A DNA stretch of 64,000 bases from Geothrix edaphica (GTDB lineage: Bacteria; Acidobacteriota; Holophagae; Holophagales; Holophagaceae): positions 1,116,001 to 1,180,000 of the forward strand of contig NZ_BSDC01000001.1 of assembly GCF_030268045.1 (NCBI RefSeq), written 5' to 3'. The position numbers and the translations under genes were made by a program. The notes beneath the pieces are model-generated. The model was given only the letters and a program-made list of their open reading frames with translations. It did not search any database and was not told where the DNA came from. Shown in pieces: positions 8,981 through 17,714 of the stretch (its first letter is position 1; every line of letters starts with the position of its first letter).

Positions 8981-10942
8981 ATGCCGCTGCCGCTTCTGAC
9001 AGCCCTGCTCTGGGGGACGGCTCCGGTCCTGGGACCACCGCCGTCCCCCCAGCCCCAGGCCGTGATCGTCCCCGCCCGTGCGGCTGAATCGGACGCGGCC
9101 CGTATCGCCCGCCTGCGCGCCCTTGTGGAGGCCGCGGAGCAGGCGCTGGAGGCGGATGAGGAAGAGGTGGCCGAGGCCCGGGCGGACGAGGCGGACGTCC
9201 TCACGGCCGACTGGTCGCCGGAGCTGCTCCGGAGCCGGGTGGCGCAGGATCTGCTCCAGCGGCTGAAGGACGTCCAGGAGCAGCTCTCCGCGGAAGTGCC
9301 GGCGGCTCCCGGTGAAGCCGAGCCGGGCCTCAAGGCCGCCGAGGAGGTGCTCTCGCTCAGCGGCGAGGAGCTGCGGAGCGAGCTGGAGAAGGTCCGGGCG
9401 GCCGAGTACGGAGCCACCTACGATTTCCCCATCGACCTGAACGACAAGGTGCTCACCTGGGTGAGCCTCTTCACGACCACCAAGCGCGGCTTCATGGAGA
9501 ATGCCCTGGGCCGGGCCTCGGTGTACATGCCCATGATCCGCCAGGTCTTCGCCGAGGAGGGCGTGCCTTCGGATCTGGCCTACCTGGCGGTCATCGAGTC
9601 GGGCTTCCGCAACGAGGCCAAGAGCCGCGCCAAGGCCGTGGGCATGTGGCAGTTCATCCGCTCCACCGGCCGCATCTACGGGCTCACCGGCAATGCCTGG
9701 GTGGAGGAGCGGCGCGACCCCGTCAAGTCGGCCCGGGCAGCGGCCCGCTATCTGAAGCGCCTCTACGAGATCTCCGGCGACTGGTACCTGGCGGCTTCCG
9801 GCTACAACGCCGGCCCCCTCACGCTGGAGCGCGCCATCCAGAACCTCGGCACCCGGAACTTCTGGGATCTGGCCCGGTCCCGCTGGCTGCGCACCGAGAC
9901 CAAGAACTACGTGCCCGAGCTCTGCGCGGCGATCCTCGTGGGGCGGAACCCCGAGCGCTACGGTCTGAAGATCGTGCCGCTGGCGCCCTACGTCTACGAG
10001 ACGGTGACCGTGCCTGCGATGACCAGCCTCGCCGTCCTGGCCCGCTGCGCCGGCACGGACACAGCTTCGCTGAAGACCCTGAATCCCGAGCTGCTGAGGG
10101 GCTCCACGCCTCCGGGCAGCTACACCCTGCGCGTGCCTCCGGGCAAGGCCCTGGAGTGCATGCGCCAGCTCGCCCGGATGCCCGCCGGCAAGCGGCTGGA
10201 CTTCCAGCACTACACCGTGCGCCGGGGAGACACCCTCGCCAAGGTCGCGAAGCGGTTCAAGGTGGCGCCGGATGACCTGCTGGACGCCAACGACATCACG
10301 GCGCGGCAGTTCAAGCCCGGGAAGCGTCTGCTGGTGCCGCCCGCGCCCAGCCTGGCTCTGGATGCCCGCGACCTCGCTCCCAGGATCGAGCGTGTGAAGC
10401 TGCTCGGAGACCGGCCCCTGGAGCCCCTGCCGGTCGTTCCCGTAGACCCGGGGCCGGGTGGGACAGCATCGCCCGCGGCCGCGGGGACAGAGGCTGTTGT
10501 CGCCTCCAACCCTGCGATTCCGCCTGCCGTTCCACCTGGGGCCACCGGGCCGGCTTCCCCGGCCAGCGTGACCCCGCCTGCCACGGCGGCTGCCAGGCCC
10601 GAGCCCGCGGTGGAGGGAGCCACCTACCGCGCCAGGCCCGGCGATACCCTCGCGAAGATCGCCCGCGCCCGCCAGGTCCCCCTGGGCCTGCTGATGCGGC
10701 TCAATCCAGACGCCGTGAAGGAGCTGCATCCCGGGGATCTGGTCCGGCTGCCCGGCTCCGCGTCCTCCAGCTCCTCCCCGCGGACAGCGGGCGCGCCGCG
10801 GATCCATGTGGTCCAGCGGGGGGAGACTCTGGCCGCCATCGGCCGGAAGTACGACCTGGATCCCAAGGACCTCAAGACCTGGAACCGGCTGAAGGGCGAC
10901 CGGGTCCAGGTCGGCCAGCGGCTCCGTCTGGTGCCCCGGTGA
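8981..10942 (+). CDS. MltD-like membrane-bound lytic transglycosylase with three LysM domains
   Basis: A 653-residue exported murein hydrolase. After an N-terminal signal-like stretch and an Ala/Glu-rich coiled segment (35-140), the goose-lysozyme-type SLT domain spans about 170-330, with catalytic Glu206 in LAVIESGFRNEAKS and the conserved AVGMWQFIRSTGRIYGL and ASGYNAGP motifs. Three LysM peptidoglycan-binding modules follow (about 406-448, 548-590, 606-652; YTVRRGDTL, YRARPGDTL, HVVQRGETL), the first two separated by a Pro/Ala-rich linker. MltD has two or three LysM repeats, so this matches. It is probably translated by coupling to gcvH, as no clear ribosome site is seen. Confidence 0.9.
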   Translation: MPLPLLTALLWGTAPVLGPPPSPQPQAVIVPARAAESDAARIARLRALVEAAEQALEADEEEVAEARADEADVLTADWSPELLRSRVAQDLLQRLKDVQEQLSAEVPAAPGEAEPGLKAAEEVLSLSGEELRSELEKVRAAEYGATYDFPIDLNDKVLTWVSLFTTTKRGFMENALGRASVYMPMIRQVFAEEGVPSDLAYLAVIESGFRNEAKSRAKAVGMWQFIRSTGRIYGLTGNAWVEERRDPVKSARAAARYLKRLYEISGDWYLAASGYNAGPLTLERAIQNLGTRNFWDLARSRWLRTETKNYVPELCAAILVGRNPERYGLKIVPLAPYVYETVTVPAMTSLAVLARCAGTDTASLKTLNPELLRGSTPPGSYTLRVPPGKALECMRQLARMPAGKRLDFQHYTVRRGDTLAKVAKRFKVAPDDLLDANDITARQFKPGKRLLVPPAPSLALDARDLAPRIERVKLLGDRPLEPLPVVPVDPGPGGTASPAAAGTEAVVASNPAIPPAVPPGATGPASPASVTPPATAAARPEPAVEGATYRARPGDTLAKIARARQVPLGLLMRLNPDAVKELHPGDLVRLPGSASSSSSPRTAGAPRIHVVQRGETLAAIGRKYDLDPKDLKTWNRLKGDRVQVGQRLRLVPR

Positions 10943-10949
10943 TCTGTGC

Positions 10950-10978
10950 TTGCGGAAGGCGCAAAGGAGTGTGATACT
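10950..10978 (+). promoter_or_regulatory. Promoter of tRNA-Ala
   Basis: TTGCGG, a 17-base spacer and GATACT form a sigma-70-type promoter whose -10 box ends 14 bases before the mature tRNA. It begins 7 bases after the preceding stop codon. Confidence 0.6.
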
Positions 10979-10992
10979 GGGTCTTCCCCATT

Positions 10993-11068
<76 letters not shown>

Positions 11069-11072
11069 AAAC

Positions 11073-11098
11073 CGAAGGCCACCGGAAGGTGGCCTTCG
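11073..11098 (+). terminator. Terminator-like hairpin after tRNA-Ala
   Basis: A perfect 11-base stem (CGAAGGCCACC / GGTGGCCTTCG) with a GGAA loop starts 4 bases after the tRNA CCA end. No T-run follows, so it may act as a 3' processing or protective stem as much as a terminator. Confidence 0.6.
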
Positions 11099-11168
11099 CG
11101 CTGTCAGCCGTCAGCTATCAGCTGTCAGTCGCACCTCACCGATAGCTGACAGCCGATAGCCGAGAGCT
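11099..11168. repeat. Heptamer tandem repeat, copy B (two arrays facing each other)
   Basis: The left array reads CGCTGTC, AGCCGTC, AGCTATC, AGCTGTC, AGTCGCA. After a 7-base gap the right array carries the same units on the opposite strand: GATAGCT, GACAGCC, GATAGCC, GAGAGCT. The arms at 11113-11126 and 11148-11161 pair at 12 of 14 positions, so the copy can fold into a hairpin. It fills the gap between tRNA-Ala and the ABC-F gene and ends 8 bases before the start codon, where the ribosome site would be. Confidence 0.7.
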
Positions 11169-11176
11169 GAAACCCC

Positions 11177-13159
11177 ATGCTCGCTTCCCTCAACCATGTC
11201 GATCTCCGCTTCGGCCCCCAGGAGGTGCTGAAGGACGTGACCTGGGCCATCCAGGAGGGCGAGTGCTGGGGCGTCATCGGCCGCAACGGCGCGGGGAAGA
11301 GCACCGTCTTCAAGCTGCTGCTCGGCCAGCTGGAAGCCGACAGCGGCACGGTGGTGAAGCCCACGAAGGAGCGCGGCATCCGCATGGGCCACTACGCCCA
11401 GGACCTGGTGCCGGAGACGCAGGGCAGCGTGCTGGAGGAGGCCCTGGCGGCCTTCGGCGACGTGGAGCGCCTGCAGCATGAGATGCGCGAGCTGGAGCAC
11501 CGCATGGGCGAGGCCGGCGCAGATCTCGACGAGGTGATGGAGCGCTACCAGAAGGTCACGGAGACCTTCGAGCACCTCGACGGGTTCACCATCCGGGCCC
11601 GTGCCGAGAGCATCCTCCAGGCCCTCGGGTTCAGCGCCGCCGATTTCGAGCGCCCCGTGGAGACGCTCTCCGGCGGCCAGAAGAGCCGCGTGATGTTGGC
11701 CAAGGCCATTCTCCAGGGGCAGGATCTGCTGCTGCTGGACGAGCCCACCAATCACCTGGATCTGCCCAGCCTGCGTTGGCTGGAGGCCTTCATCCAGGAC
11801 ACGGATGCCACGGTGGCCGTCATCAGCCACGACCGCTACTTCCTGGACAAGATCGCCACCGAGATCCTGGAGCTGGAGCTGGGCCGCTCGCGGGCCTACG
11901 ACGGCAACTACTCCGAGTTCATGGAGAAGAAGGAACAGGAGCTGGAGCTGCTGGAGCGCCACTACGAGCAACAGCAGGCCTACATCAAGAACCAGGAAGA
12001 GTACATCCGTCGCAACATCGCGGGCCAGAACACCAAGCAGGCCCGTGGCCGCCGCACCCACCTCGCCAAGCTCGACCGCATCCAGAAGCCGCTGAAGGAC
12101 CGCCGGAAAGTGAAGTTCAGCTTTCCCGAGACGCAGCGCGGCGGGGACGTGGCCCTGGTGCTGGAGAACGCCAGTGTGGGCTGGGGCGGGACACCCCTCT
12201 ACGCGCCCCTGGAGCAGCTCCAGATCAAGCGCGGGCAGAAGATGGGCATCGTGGGCCTCAACGGCACCGGGAAGTCCACCCTGCTGAAGGCCATCTCCGA
12301 GGAGATCCCCTTCATCACCGGGCGGGCCCGGCTGGGCAGCCAGGTGAAGCTGGGCTACTTCGACCAGCACCACAGGAACCTGGATCCGCGGAATACCGTG
12401 TTCCAGCAGATCCACGCCGTGAATCCGCAGGCCCTCAAGCAGGACGTGCTGGGCTTCCTGGCCAAGTTCCAGTTCCGCGGCGACGAGGTGGACAAGCCCG
12501 TCACGGCGCTCTCCGGCGGCGAGCGGGCCCGCCTGAGCATCGCCACCCTCATCCGCCATGGCGTGAACCTGCTGCTGCTGGACGAGCCCACCAACCACAT
12601 GGACATCCCCAGCATGGAGGCCATGGAGGACACCATCCTGAGCTTCACGGGCGCGGCCATCGTGGTGACCCATGACCGCTACCTGCTGGGCCGCGTGGCG
12701 GACTCCCTGCTGCGCATCCACGAGGGCAGGGCCGAGTTCCGCGAAGGCGGCTACGAGGACCATCAGGCCTGGGTGGACCTGGACCTGAGCGCCGAGACGG
12801 AATCGGGCAGCCCTGAACCCGAGCCCTCCAGGAAAGTGGCTTCGCCGCAGGCGAAGCCCAGCCCGGCGGCGAAGCCGCAGGGCCTTGATGGCACACCGTC
12901 CAAGCCACGCCCTATAGACAAGGACAAGCAGCGGGCCGTGAAGCGCTTCGAGAAGCATGTGGCCGAAGCCGAGGCCAAGGTGGCGGCGCTGGAGGCGAAG
13001 CTGGCGGACCTGCAGAGGGAGATGGCCGCCATGGATCCCGCCGACTGGCAGGCCTTCAGCGCGAAGCTCGATGCCCAGAAGACCCTTGAGGCGGACCTGG
13101 CCTACGCCATGAGCGACTGGGAAGCCGCCCAGACCGCGCTGGAGGAAGCCCAGCGCTGA
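11177..13159 (+). CDS. ABC-F family ATPase (Uup-like)
   Basis: A soluble 660-residue protein with two ABC cassettes and no membrane segment. Cassette 1 has Walker A GRNGAGKST, signature LSGGQKSR and Walker B LLLLDEPTNHLDL. Cassette 2 has GLNGTGKST, LSGGERAR and LLLLDEPTNHMDI. The linker between them (EQELELLERHYEQQQAYIKNQ) is the P-site tRNA interaction motif region. A Pro/Ala-rich hinge and a C-terminal coiled coil (about 580-660) resemble Uup. ABC-F proteins bind the ribosomal E site and rescue stalled or mis-set ribosomes. An antibiotic-resistance role cannot be judged from sequence alone. Confidence 0.92.
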   Translation: MLASLNHVDLRFGPQEVLKDVTWAIQEGECWGVIGRNGAGKSTVFKLLLGQLEADSGTVVKPTKERGIRMGHYAQDLVPETQGSVLEEALAAFGDVERLQHEMRELEHRMGEAGADLDEVMERYQKVTETFEHLDGFTIRARAESILQALGFSAADFERPVETLSGGQKSRVMLAKAILQGQDLLLLDEPTNHLDLPSLRWLEAFIQDTDATVAVISHDRYFLDKIATEILELELGRSRAYDGNYSEFMEKKEQELELLERHYEQQQAYIKNQEEYIRRNIAGQNTKQARGRRTHLAKLDRIQKPLKDRRKVKFSFPETQRGGDVALVLENASVGWGGTPLYAPLEQLQIKRGQKMGIVGLNGTGKSTLLKAISEEIPFITGRARLGSQVKLGYFDQHHRNLDPRNTVFQQIHAVNPQALKQDVLGFLAKFQFRGDEVDKPVTALSGGERARLSIATLIRHGVNLLLLDEPTNHMDIPSMEAMEDTILSFTGAAIVVTHDRYLLGRVADSLLRIHEGRAEFREGGYEDHQAWVDLDLSAETESGSPEPEPSRKVASPQAKPSPAAKPQGLDGTPSKPRPIDKDKQRAVKRFEKHVAEAEAKVAALEAKLADLQREMAAMDPADWQAFSAKLDAQKTLEADLAYAMSDWEAAQTALEEAQR

Positions 13160-13193
13160 GGGTGATAGCATCCAGGGAACCCCCGAGGTCCCC

Positions 13194-14009
13194 ATGACGG
13201 CTTTCCGCGGCGCCCACGTCCTCATCACCGGTGCGGCCAGCGGCCTGGGCCGCCTCATGGCCCTGGAGGCGGTCCGGCGCGGCGCCCGCGTGAGCCTGCT
13301 GGACCGGGACGCCAAGGGCCTGGCCGAGGTCTGTGAGGCCCTCCGCGCAGAGAAGGGCGATGCCGAGGGCTTCGTCGTGGATCTCTCGGACCGGGCGGCC
13401 CTCCAGGCCACCTGCCACGAGGTGCAGGGCACCCGGGGCGGCGTGGACATCCTGATCAACAATGCCGGCATCGTCTCGGGGAAGACGCTGCTGGAATGCA
13501 GCGACGAGGCCATCGAGCGCACCTTCCAGGTGAACGTCCTGGCGGGCTTCTGGACGGTGCGGGCCTTCCTGCCGGGCATGCTGGCCGCAGGGAAGGGGCA
13601 CATCGTCACCGTGGCCTCCGCAGCAGGCCTTGCGGGCACCTCGCGCCTGGTGGACTACTCCGCCTCGAAGTTCGCGGCCTTGGGCTTCGACGAATCCCTG
13701 CGCATGGAGCTGAAGCGCCTGGGCAGTCCCGTGCGCACCACCGTGGTCTGCCCCTTCTTCATCGACACCGGCATGTTCGAGGGGGTGAAGACCCGCTTCG
13801 CCTGGCTGCTGCCCATCCTCAAGCCGGACTACGTGGTCCGCCGCATCCTGAAGGCCATCGAAGGGAACCGCTCAAGGCTCGTCATGCCCCGCTTCGTGCT
13901 GACCGTACCCGTGGTGCGCGTGCTGCCGCCCATCCTCTTCGATGCTGTGCTGGGCTTCTTCGGCGTGAACCGGAGCATGGACGAGTTCGTGGGACGGGCT
14001 CAGAAGTAG
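13194..14009 (+). CDS. Short-chain dehydrogenase/reductase (SDR)
   Basis: A 271-residue classical SDR. The cofactor motif is TGAASGLG near residue 12, with NNAG in the middle and the catalytic Ser and YSASK (DYSASKFAALGFDESL). Asp/Arg residues after strand 2 (LLDRDAKG) fit NAD(H) use better than NADP(H). The hydrophobic C-terminal stretch (LTVPVVRVLPPILFDAVLGFFGVN) resembles membrane-associated SDR16C/retinol-dehydrogenase-like enzymes acting on lipophilic alcohols. It converges on, and overlaps by 10 bases, the aldehyde dehydrogenase gene. The substrate is not known. Confidence 0.85.
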   Translation: MTAFRGAHVLITGAASGLGRLMALEAVRRGARVSLLDRDAKGLAEVCEALRAEKGDAEGFVVDLSDRAALQATCHEVQGTRGGVDILINNAGIVSGKTLLECSDEAIERTFQVNVLAGFWTVRAFLPGMLAAGKGHIVTVASAAGLAGTSRLVDYSASKFAALGFDESLRMELKRLGSPVRTTVVCPFFIDTGMFEGVKTRFAWLLPILKPDYVVRRILKAIEGNRSRLVMPRFVLTVPVVRVLPPILFDAVLGFFGVNRSMDEFVGRAQK

Positions 14010-15403
14010 CGCAGCGTCAGGTCGATCATCCGCCGCACGAAGCCGGTGTAGGGCGGGTACATGAGCTGGATGGCGGAGAACCGGGTCCGCTGGCGCAGGA
14101 TGCCGCGGGCGTTGGAGAAAGCCTCGAAGCCGTGCCGGCCGTGGGCCTTGCCGAAGCCGGAGGTATTCACGCCGCCCGTGGGCAGGCCCGTGTGGGCGAA
14201 GTGAAGGACCGTGTCGTTGATGCAGCTGCCGCCGGCGGTGGTCCGGGCGATGAGGTCCCCGGCGACCCGGCGGCTGCCGCTGAAGACGTAGAGGGCGAGG
14301 GGTTTGGGACGGGCGTTCACGAAGGCCACGGCCTCGGCCATGTCCCTCACCTTCAGGACCGGCAGAAGGGGGCCGAAGATCTCCTCCTGCATGACCGGCG
14401 AGGCGGGGTCCAGGTCCGTGAGCACGGTCGGGCTGATATAGCGGGAGGCCGCATCGACGTCCCCGCCGAAGGCGAGCTGTCCGCCGGATCCGCGCAGGAG
14501 CGCCTGGATCCTGGTGAAGTGCCGGTCATTGATGATCCGGGCCAGGTCTGGGCTCGTCCGCCGGGCTTCCGGAGTCGTGCCGTAGAAAGCCTCGAAGGCC
14601 TGCTTCAGTTCCGCCACCAGCGCCTCGTGGACCCGCTCGTGGACCAGCACGTAGTCGGGGGCCACGCAGGTCTGGCCGCCGTTGAGGCCCTTGCCCCAGG
14701 CGATCTTGCGGGCGGCTTCGCGCAGGTTGGCGTCCGCGTCCACGAGCACGGGCGACTTGCCGCCCAGCTCCAGCGTCACCGAAGCCAGATGCTCGGCCGC
14801 GGCCTTCATGACCGCCCTGCCCACGGCGGGGCTGCCCGTGAAGAAGACATGATCGAAGGGCAGGGCCAGCAGGGCCTGGGCCGTGTCGGCCTCCCCTTCC
14901 ACCAGGGCCACCTCCTCCTCCGGGAAGAGCCCCGCCAGCAGCTTCCGGAGGAATGTGTTGGTGTGCGGCGTGAACTCCGAGGGCTTGAGGATGGCGCAGT
15001 CGCCGGCGGCGATGGCCGAGACCAGGGGGCCGAGGGTCAAGTAGATGGGGTAGTTCCAGGGGCTGATGATGAGCGCCACGCCCTTGGGCTCGTGGCGGAT
15101 GGTGCCCGCGCTGCCGAAGAGGCCGATGGGGGTGGGGACCCGCCGCGGCTTCATCCAGCGGCGCAGGTGCCGCAGGGCCTCTTTGATTTCTGAGATGACC
15201 GGGTAGAGCTCCGTGAGGTCAACCTCCTCCGGGGACTTCCGGAAGTCCGCGGCCAGGGCTGCCTGGGCCTCGCCCCGGTGGGTCATGAGGGCCTCCAGGA
15301 GGGCCCGGAGCTTGGCCCGGCGCTGGTCGGGGGACGTTGCCGCCACCCGCCAGCGGGCCGCCTGCTGGCGGGCGAAGAGGGCTTCCAGCGGGGTGGCGGT
15401 CAT
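14000..15403 (-). CDS. Class 3 (fatty) aldehyde dehydrogenase
   Basis: A 467-residue NAD(P)-dependent aldehyde dehydrogenase. Family motifs are ISPWNYPIYLTLGPLVSAIAAG, FFTGSPAVGR, the general base in TLELGGKSP, the catalytic Cys in GGQTCVAPDY and EEIFGPLLPVL. The hydrophobic C-terminus (IQLMYPPYTGFVRRMIDLTLRYF) is typical of ALDH3/fatty aldehyde enzymes that sit on membranes. I chose the ATG preceded by AGGA at 6 bases; another in-frame ATG lies 30 bases upstream without a ribosome site. It is 34 bases downstream of tryptophanase on the same strand. Confidence 0.9.
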   Translation of the reverse strand: MTATPLEALFARQQAARWRVAATSPDQRRAKLRALLEALMTHRGEAQAALAADFRKSPEEVDLTELYPVISEIKEALRHLRRWMKPRRVPTPIGLFGSAGTIRHEPKGVALIISPWNYPIYLTLGPLVSAIAAGDCAILKPSEFTPHTNTFLRKLLAGLFPEEEVALVEGEADTAQALLALPFDHVFFTGSPAVGRAVMKAAAEHLASVTLELGGKSPVLVDADANLREAARKIAWGKGLNGGQTCVAPDYVLVHERVHEALVAELKQAFEAFYGTTPEARRTSPDLARIINDRHFTRIQALLRGSGGQLAFGGDVDAASRYISPTVLTDLDPASPVMQEEIFGPLLPVLKVRDMAEAVAFVNARPKPLALYVFSGSRRVAGDLIARTTAGGSCINDTVLHFAHTGLPTGGVNTSGFGKAHGRHGFEAFSNARGILRQRTRFSAIQLMYPPYTGFVRRMIDLTLRYF

Positions 15404-15437
15404 GGGCGGTCCTGGGGAGGTTCCGCCCATCATAGCC

Positions 15438-16808
15438 CTACGCCCAGGCCATCTCGGCGGTGAAATGCCGCAGGTACTTGCTCTGTTTGACGATCTTCAC
15501 GCCGCGGATCTCCCGGGCCTTGGCTTTCACCTCGGCGATGACCTCGGCGGCGAAGTCGAAGTGGCTCTGGGTGTACATGCGGCGGGGGAAGGCCAGGCGC
15601 ACCAGCTCCATGCTGTGGTAGGTCTCCGAGCCGTCATCCAGGTGCTTGCCGAACATGACGGAGCCGATCTCCACGCCGCGGATGCCGCCTTCCAGGTAGA
15701 GGGCGTTGCAGAGCGCCCAGGCCGGGTACTGCGAGACGGGCATGTCGGGCAGGACGGTCTTGGCGTCGATGTAGACCGCGTGGCCGCCGGTGGGTTTCAC
15801 GAAGCCCACGCCCGCGGCCTCCAGCTTCTCGCCCAGGTACTCGGCGGTGCGCAGGCGATAGCGCAGGTAGTCCTCCTGCATGCCCTCCTCCAGGCCCACG
15901 GCGAGGGCCTCCAGGTCGCGCCCGGCCAGGCCGCCGTAGGTGGGGAAGCCCTCGGTGAGGATCAGCATGTTGCGGACGGGATCCAGCCACTCATCGCTGC
16001 GCAGCATGATGAAGCCGCCGATGTTCACCATGCCGTCCTTCTTCGCGCTCATGGTGCAGCCGTCGGCGTAGCTGAACATCTCCTGGCAGATGGCCTTGAT
16101 GGGCGTGTTTTCGTAGCCGGGCTCGCGGAGCTTGATGAACATGGCGTTCTCGGCGAAGCGGCAGACGTCCATGATGAGCGGCTTGCCGTACTTCTTCAGG
16201 AGTGCGGCGTAGGCCCGGAGGTTGGCCATGGAGACGGGCTGGCCGCCGCCGGTGTTGTTGGTCACCGTGATCATGCCGAAGGGGATCCGGTGGCCTTCCT
16301 TCTTGAGCACTTCCTCCACGCGGACCAGGTCGATGTTGCCCTTGAAGGGGTGGATGAGGCTGGGCTGGAGCCCTTCGGGGATAACAAGGTCCACGGCCTC
16401 GACGCCGTTGTATTCCAGGTTGGCGCGGGTGGTGTCGAAGTGGCAGTTGTTGGGGACCAGGTCGCCCTGCTTGCACACGGCGGTGAAGAGCACCTTCTCG
16501 GCGGCGCGGCCCTGGTGGGTGGGGACGAAGTGGGCCATGCCGGTGATGTCCTTGAGCACGGCCTCCAGGCGGAAGAAGCTGCGGGCGCCGGCGTAGCTCT
16601 CGTCGCCCACCATGATGGCGCCCCACTGGGCCGAGCTCATGGCGCCCGTGCCGGAATCCGTCAGCCAGTCCAGCAGCACGTCCTCGGCCCGCAGCTTGAA
16701 GACGTTCAGCTTGGCGGTCTGCAGCATCTCCAGGCGCTCCTGGGGGCTGGTCATGCGGATGGGTTCCACGGACTTGATGCGGAAGGGCTCGATCATGGTG
16801 CGGGGCAT
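15438..16808 (-). CDS. tnaA: Tryptophanase (L-tryptophan indole-lyase)
   Basis: A 456-residue PLP enzyme of the beta-eliminating lyase family, converting tryptophan to indole, pyruvate and ammonia. The PLP lysine is Lys257 in MSAKKDGMV; LTDSGTGAM, PTHQGRAAE and EGFPTYGGLAGRD are conserved. Tyrosine phenol-lyase is the close alternative. The FDTT motif (Asp125, where phenol-lyases have FTTT) and VEIGS (an Ile where phenol-lyases have an Arg in MERG) favour tryptophanase, though MFSYADGCTMS is phenol-lyase-like. GGAG lies 7 bases before the ATG. No tnaC leader peptide or tnaB transporter is seen. Confidence 0.85.
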   Translation of the reverse strand: MPRTMIEPFRIKSVEPIRMTSPQERLEMLQTAKLNVFKLRAEDVLLDWLTDSGTGAMSSAQWGAIMVGDESYAGARSFFRLEAVLKDITGMAHFVPTHQGRAAEKVLFTAVCKQGDLVPNNCHFDTTRANLEYNGVEAVDLVIPEGLQPSLIHPFKGNIDLVRVEEVLKKEGHRIPFGMITVTNNTGGGQPVSMANLRAYAALLKKYGKPLIMDVCRFAENAMFIKLREPGYENTPIKAICQEMFSYADGCTMSAKKDGMVNIGGFIMLRSDEWLDPVRNMLILTEGFPTYGGLAGRDLEALAVGLEEGMQEDYLRYRLRTAEYLGEKLEAAGVGFVKPTGGHAVYIDAKTVLPDMPVSQYPAWALCNALYLEGGIRGVEIGSVMFGKHLDDGSETYHSMELVRLAFPRRMYTQSHFDFAAEVIAEVKAKAREIRGVKIVKQSKYLRHFTAEMAWA

Positions 16809-16918
16809 GGGGGGACTCCAGGCGAAAAACCCAGGGTATCGGAGGCTGCCGGAATGGGTATCACAAGGGGGTGGCGGGCCGGGCCCCGTCAGGCGATCCT
16901 GGAACGCTCGGAGTGCGC

Positions 16919-17713
16919 ATGAGTCTTCTGTTGGCCGTCGATGTGGGCAACACCAACGTGGTGCTGGGGATCTACGATCTGTCAAAGGGTCCGGACTCGC
17001 CCCTCGTCTGTTCCTGGCGCCTGGCCACCAGCCGCGAGCGCACCGTGGACGAGTACGGCGTCTCGGCCCTGGCCCTCATGCGCCACCAGGGCATCGAGGC
17101 CGGCCAGATCAAGCACGTCGCCATCTCCTGCGTGGTGCCGCCCCTCCATCCCATCCTCATGAGCCTGGCTTCGATCTACTTCGGCGTGGAGGCCTTCTAC
17201 GTCGAGCCCGGCGTCAAGACCGGCGTGAAGGTCCTCATCGACAACCCGGCGGAGCTGGGCGCCGACCGGCTGGTGAACGCCGTAGCGGGCATCGAGGCCT
17301 ACGGGGCCCCCCTCATCGTGGTGGACTTCGGCACGGCCACCACCTTCGATGTGGTGAACGCGAAGCGCGAGTATCTGGGAGGCCTCATCTGCCCCGGCCT
17401 GAAGATCAGCGCCGATGCCCTCTTCCAGCGGGCCAGCCGCCTGCCCCGGGTGGAGGTGGCCGAGCCCGAGCGCCTGGTGGGCCGCAACACCGTCCAGGCC
17501 ATGCAGTCCGGCATCTTCTACGGCTACGTGGGCATGGTGGACGGCATCCTGGAGCGTCTGCTGGCGGACATCCCGGAGGCCAAGGTGGTGTCCACGGGCG
17601 GCCTGGCGAGGGTGATCGGCCCCCACACCCGGCACATCCGGCTGGAGGCGCCGGACCTCACCCTGGACGGTCTGCGCATCCTCTGGCTCCGGAACCAGGG
17701 CGGGCGGAAATAG
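16919..17713 (+). CDS. coaX: Type III pantothenate kinase
   Basis: A 264-residue ASKHA-fold kinase doing the first step of CoA synthesis. The phosphate-1 motif is LLAVDVGNTNVVLGIYD, followed by GADRLVNAVAG and DFGTATTFDVV (phosphate-2 region) and STGGLARVI near the end. GGAG sits 6 bases before the ATG. birA starts 1 base after the stop, a pairing found in many bacteria, usually in the opposite order. Confidence 0.95.
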   Translation: MSLLLAVDVGNTNVVLGIYDLSKGPDSPLVCSWRLATSRERTVDEYGVSALALMRHQGIEAGQIKHVAISCVVPPLHPILMSLASIYFGVEAFYVEPGVKTGVKVLIDNPAELGADRLVNAVAGIEAYGAPLIVVDFGTATTFDVVNAKREYLGGLICPGLKISADALFQRASRLPRVEVAEPERLVGRNTVQAMQSGIFYGYVGMVDGILERLLADIPEAKVVSTGGLARVIGPHTRHIRLEAPDLTLDGLRILWLRNQGGRK

Positions 17714-17714
17714 G

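Noticed and set aside
12838-12858. Hairpin GGCTTCGCCGCAGGCGAAGCC as a terminator
   Set aside because: It lies inside the ABC-F reading frame in the Pro/Ala-rich hinge and is explained by coding sequence.
16809-16918. TnaC-type leader peptide upstream of tryptophanase
   Set aside because: No short frame with a Trp codon and proper spacing is visible in the 110-base divergent gap.
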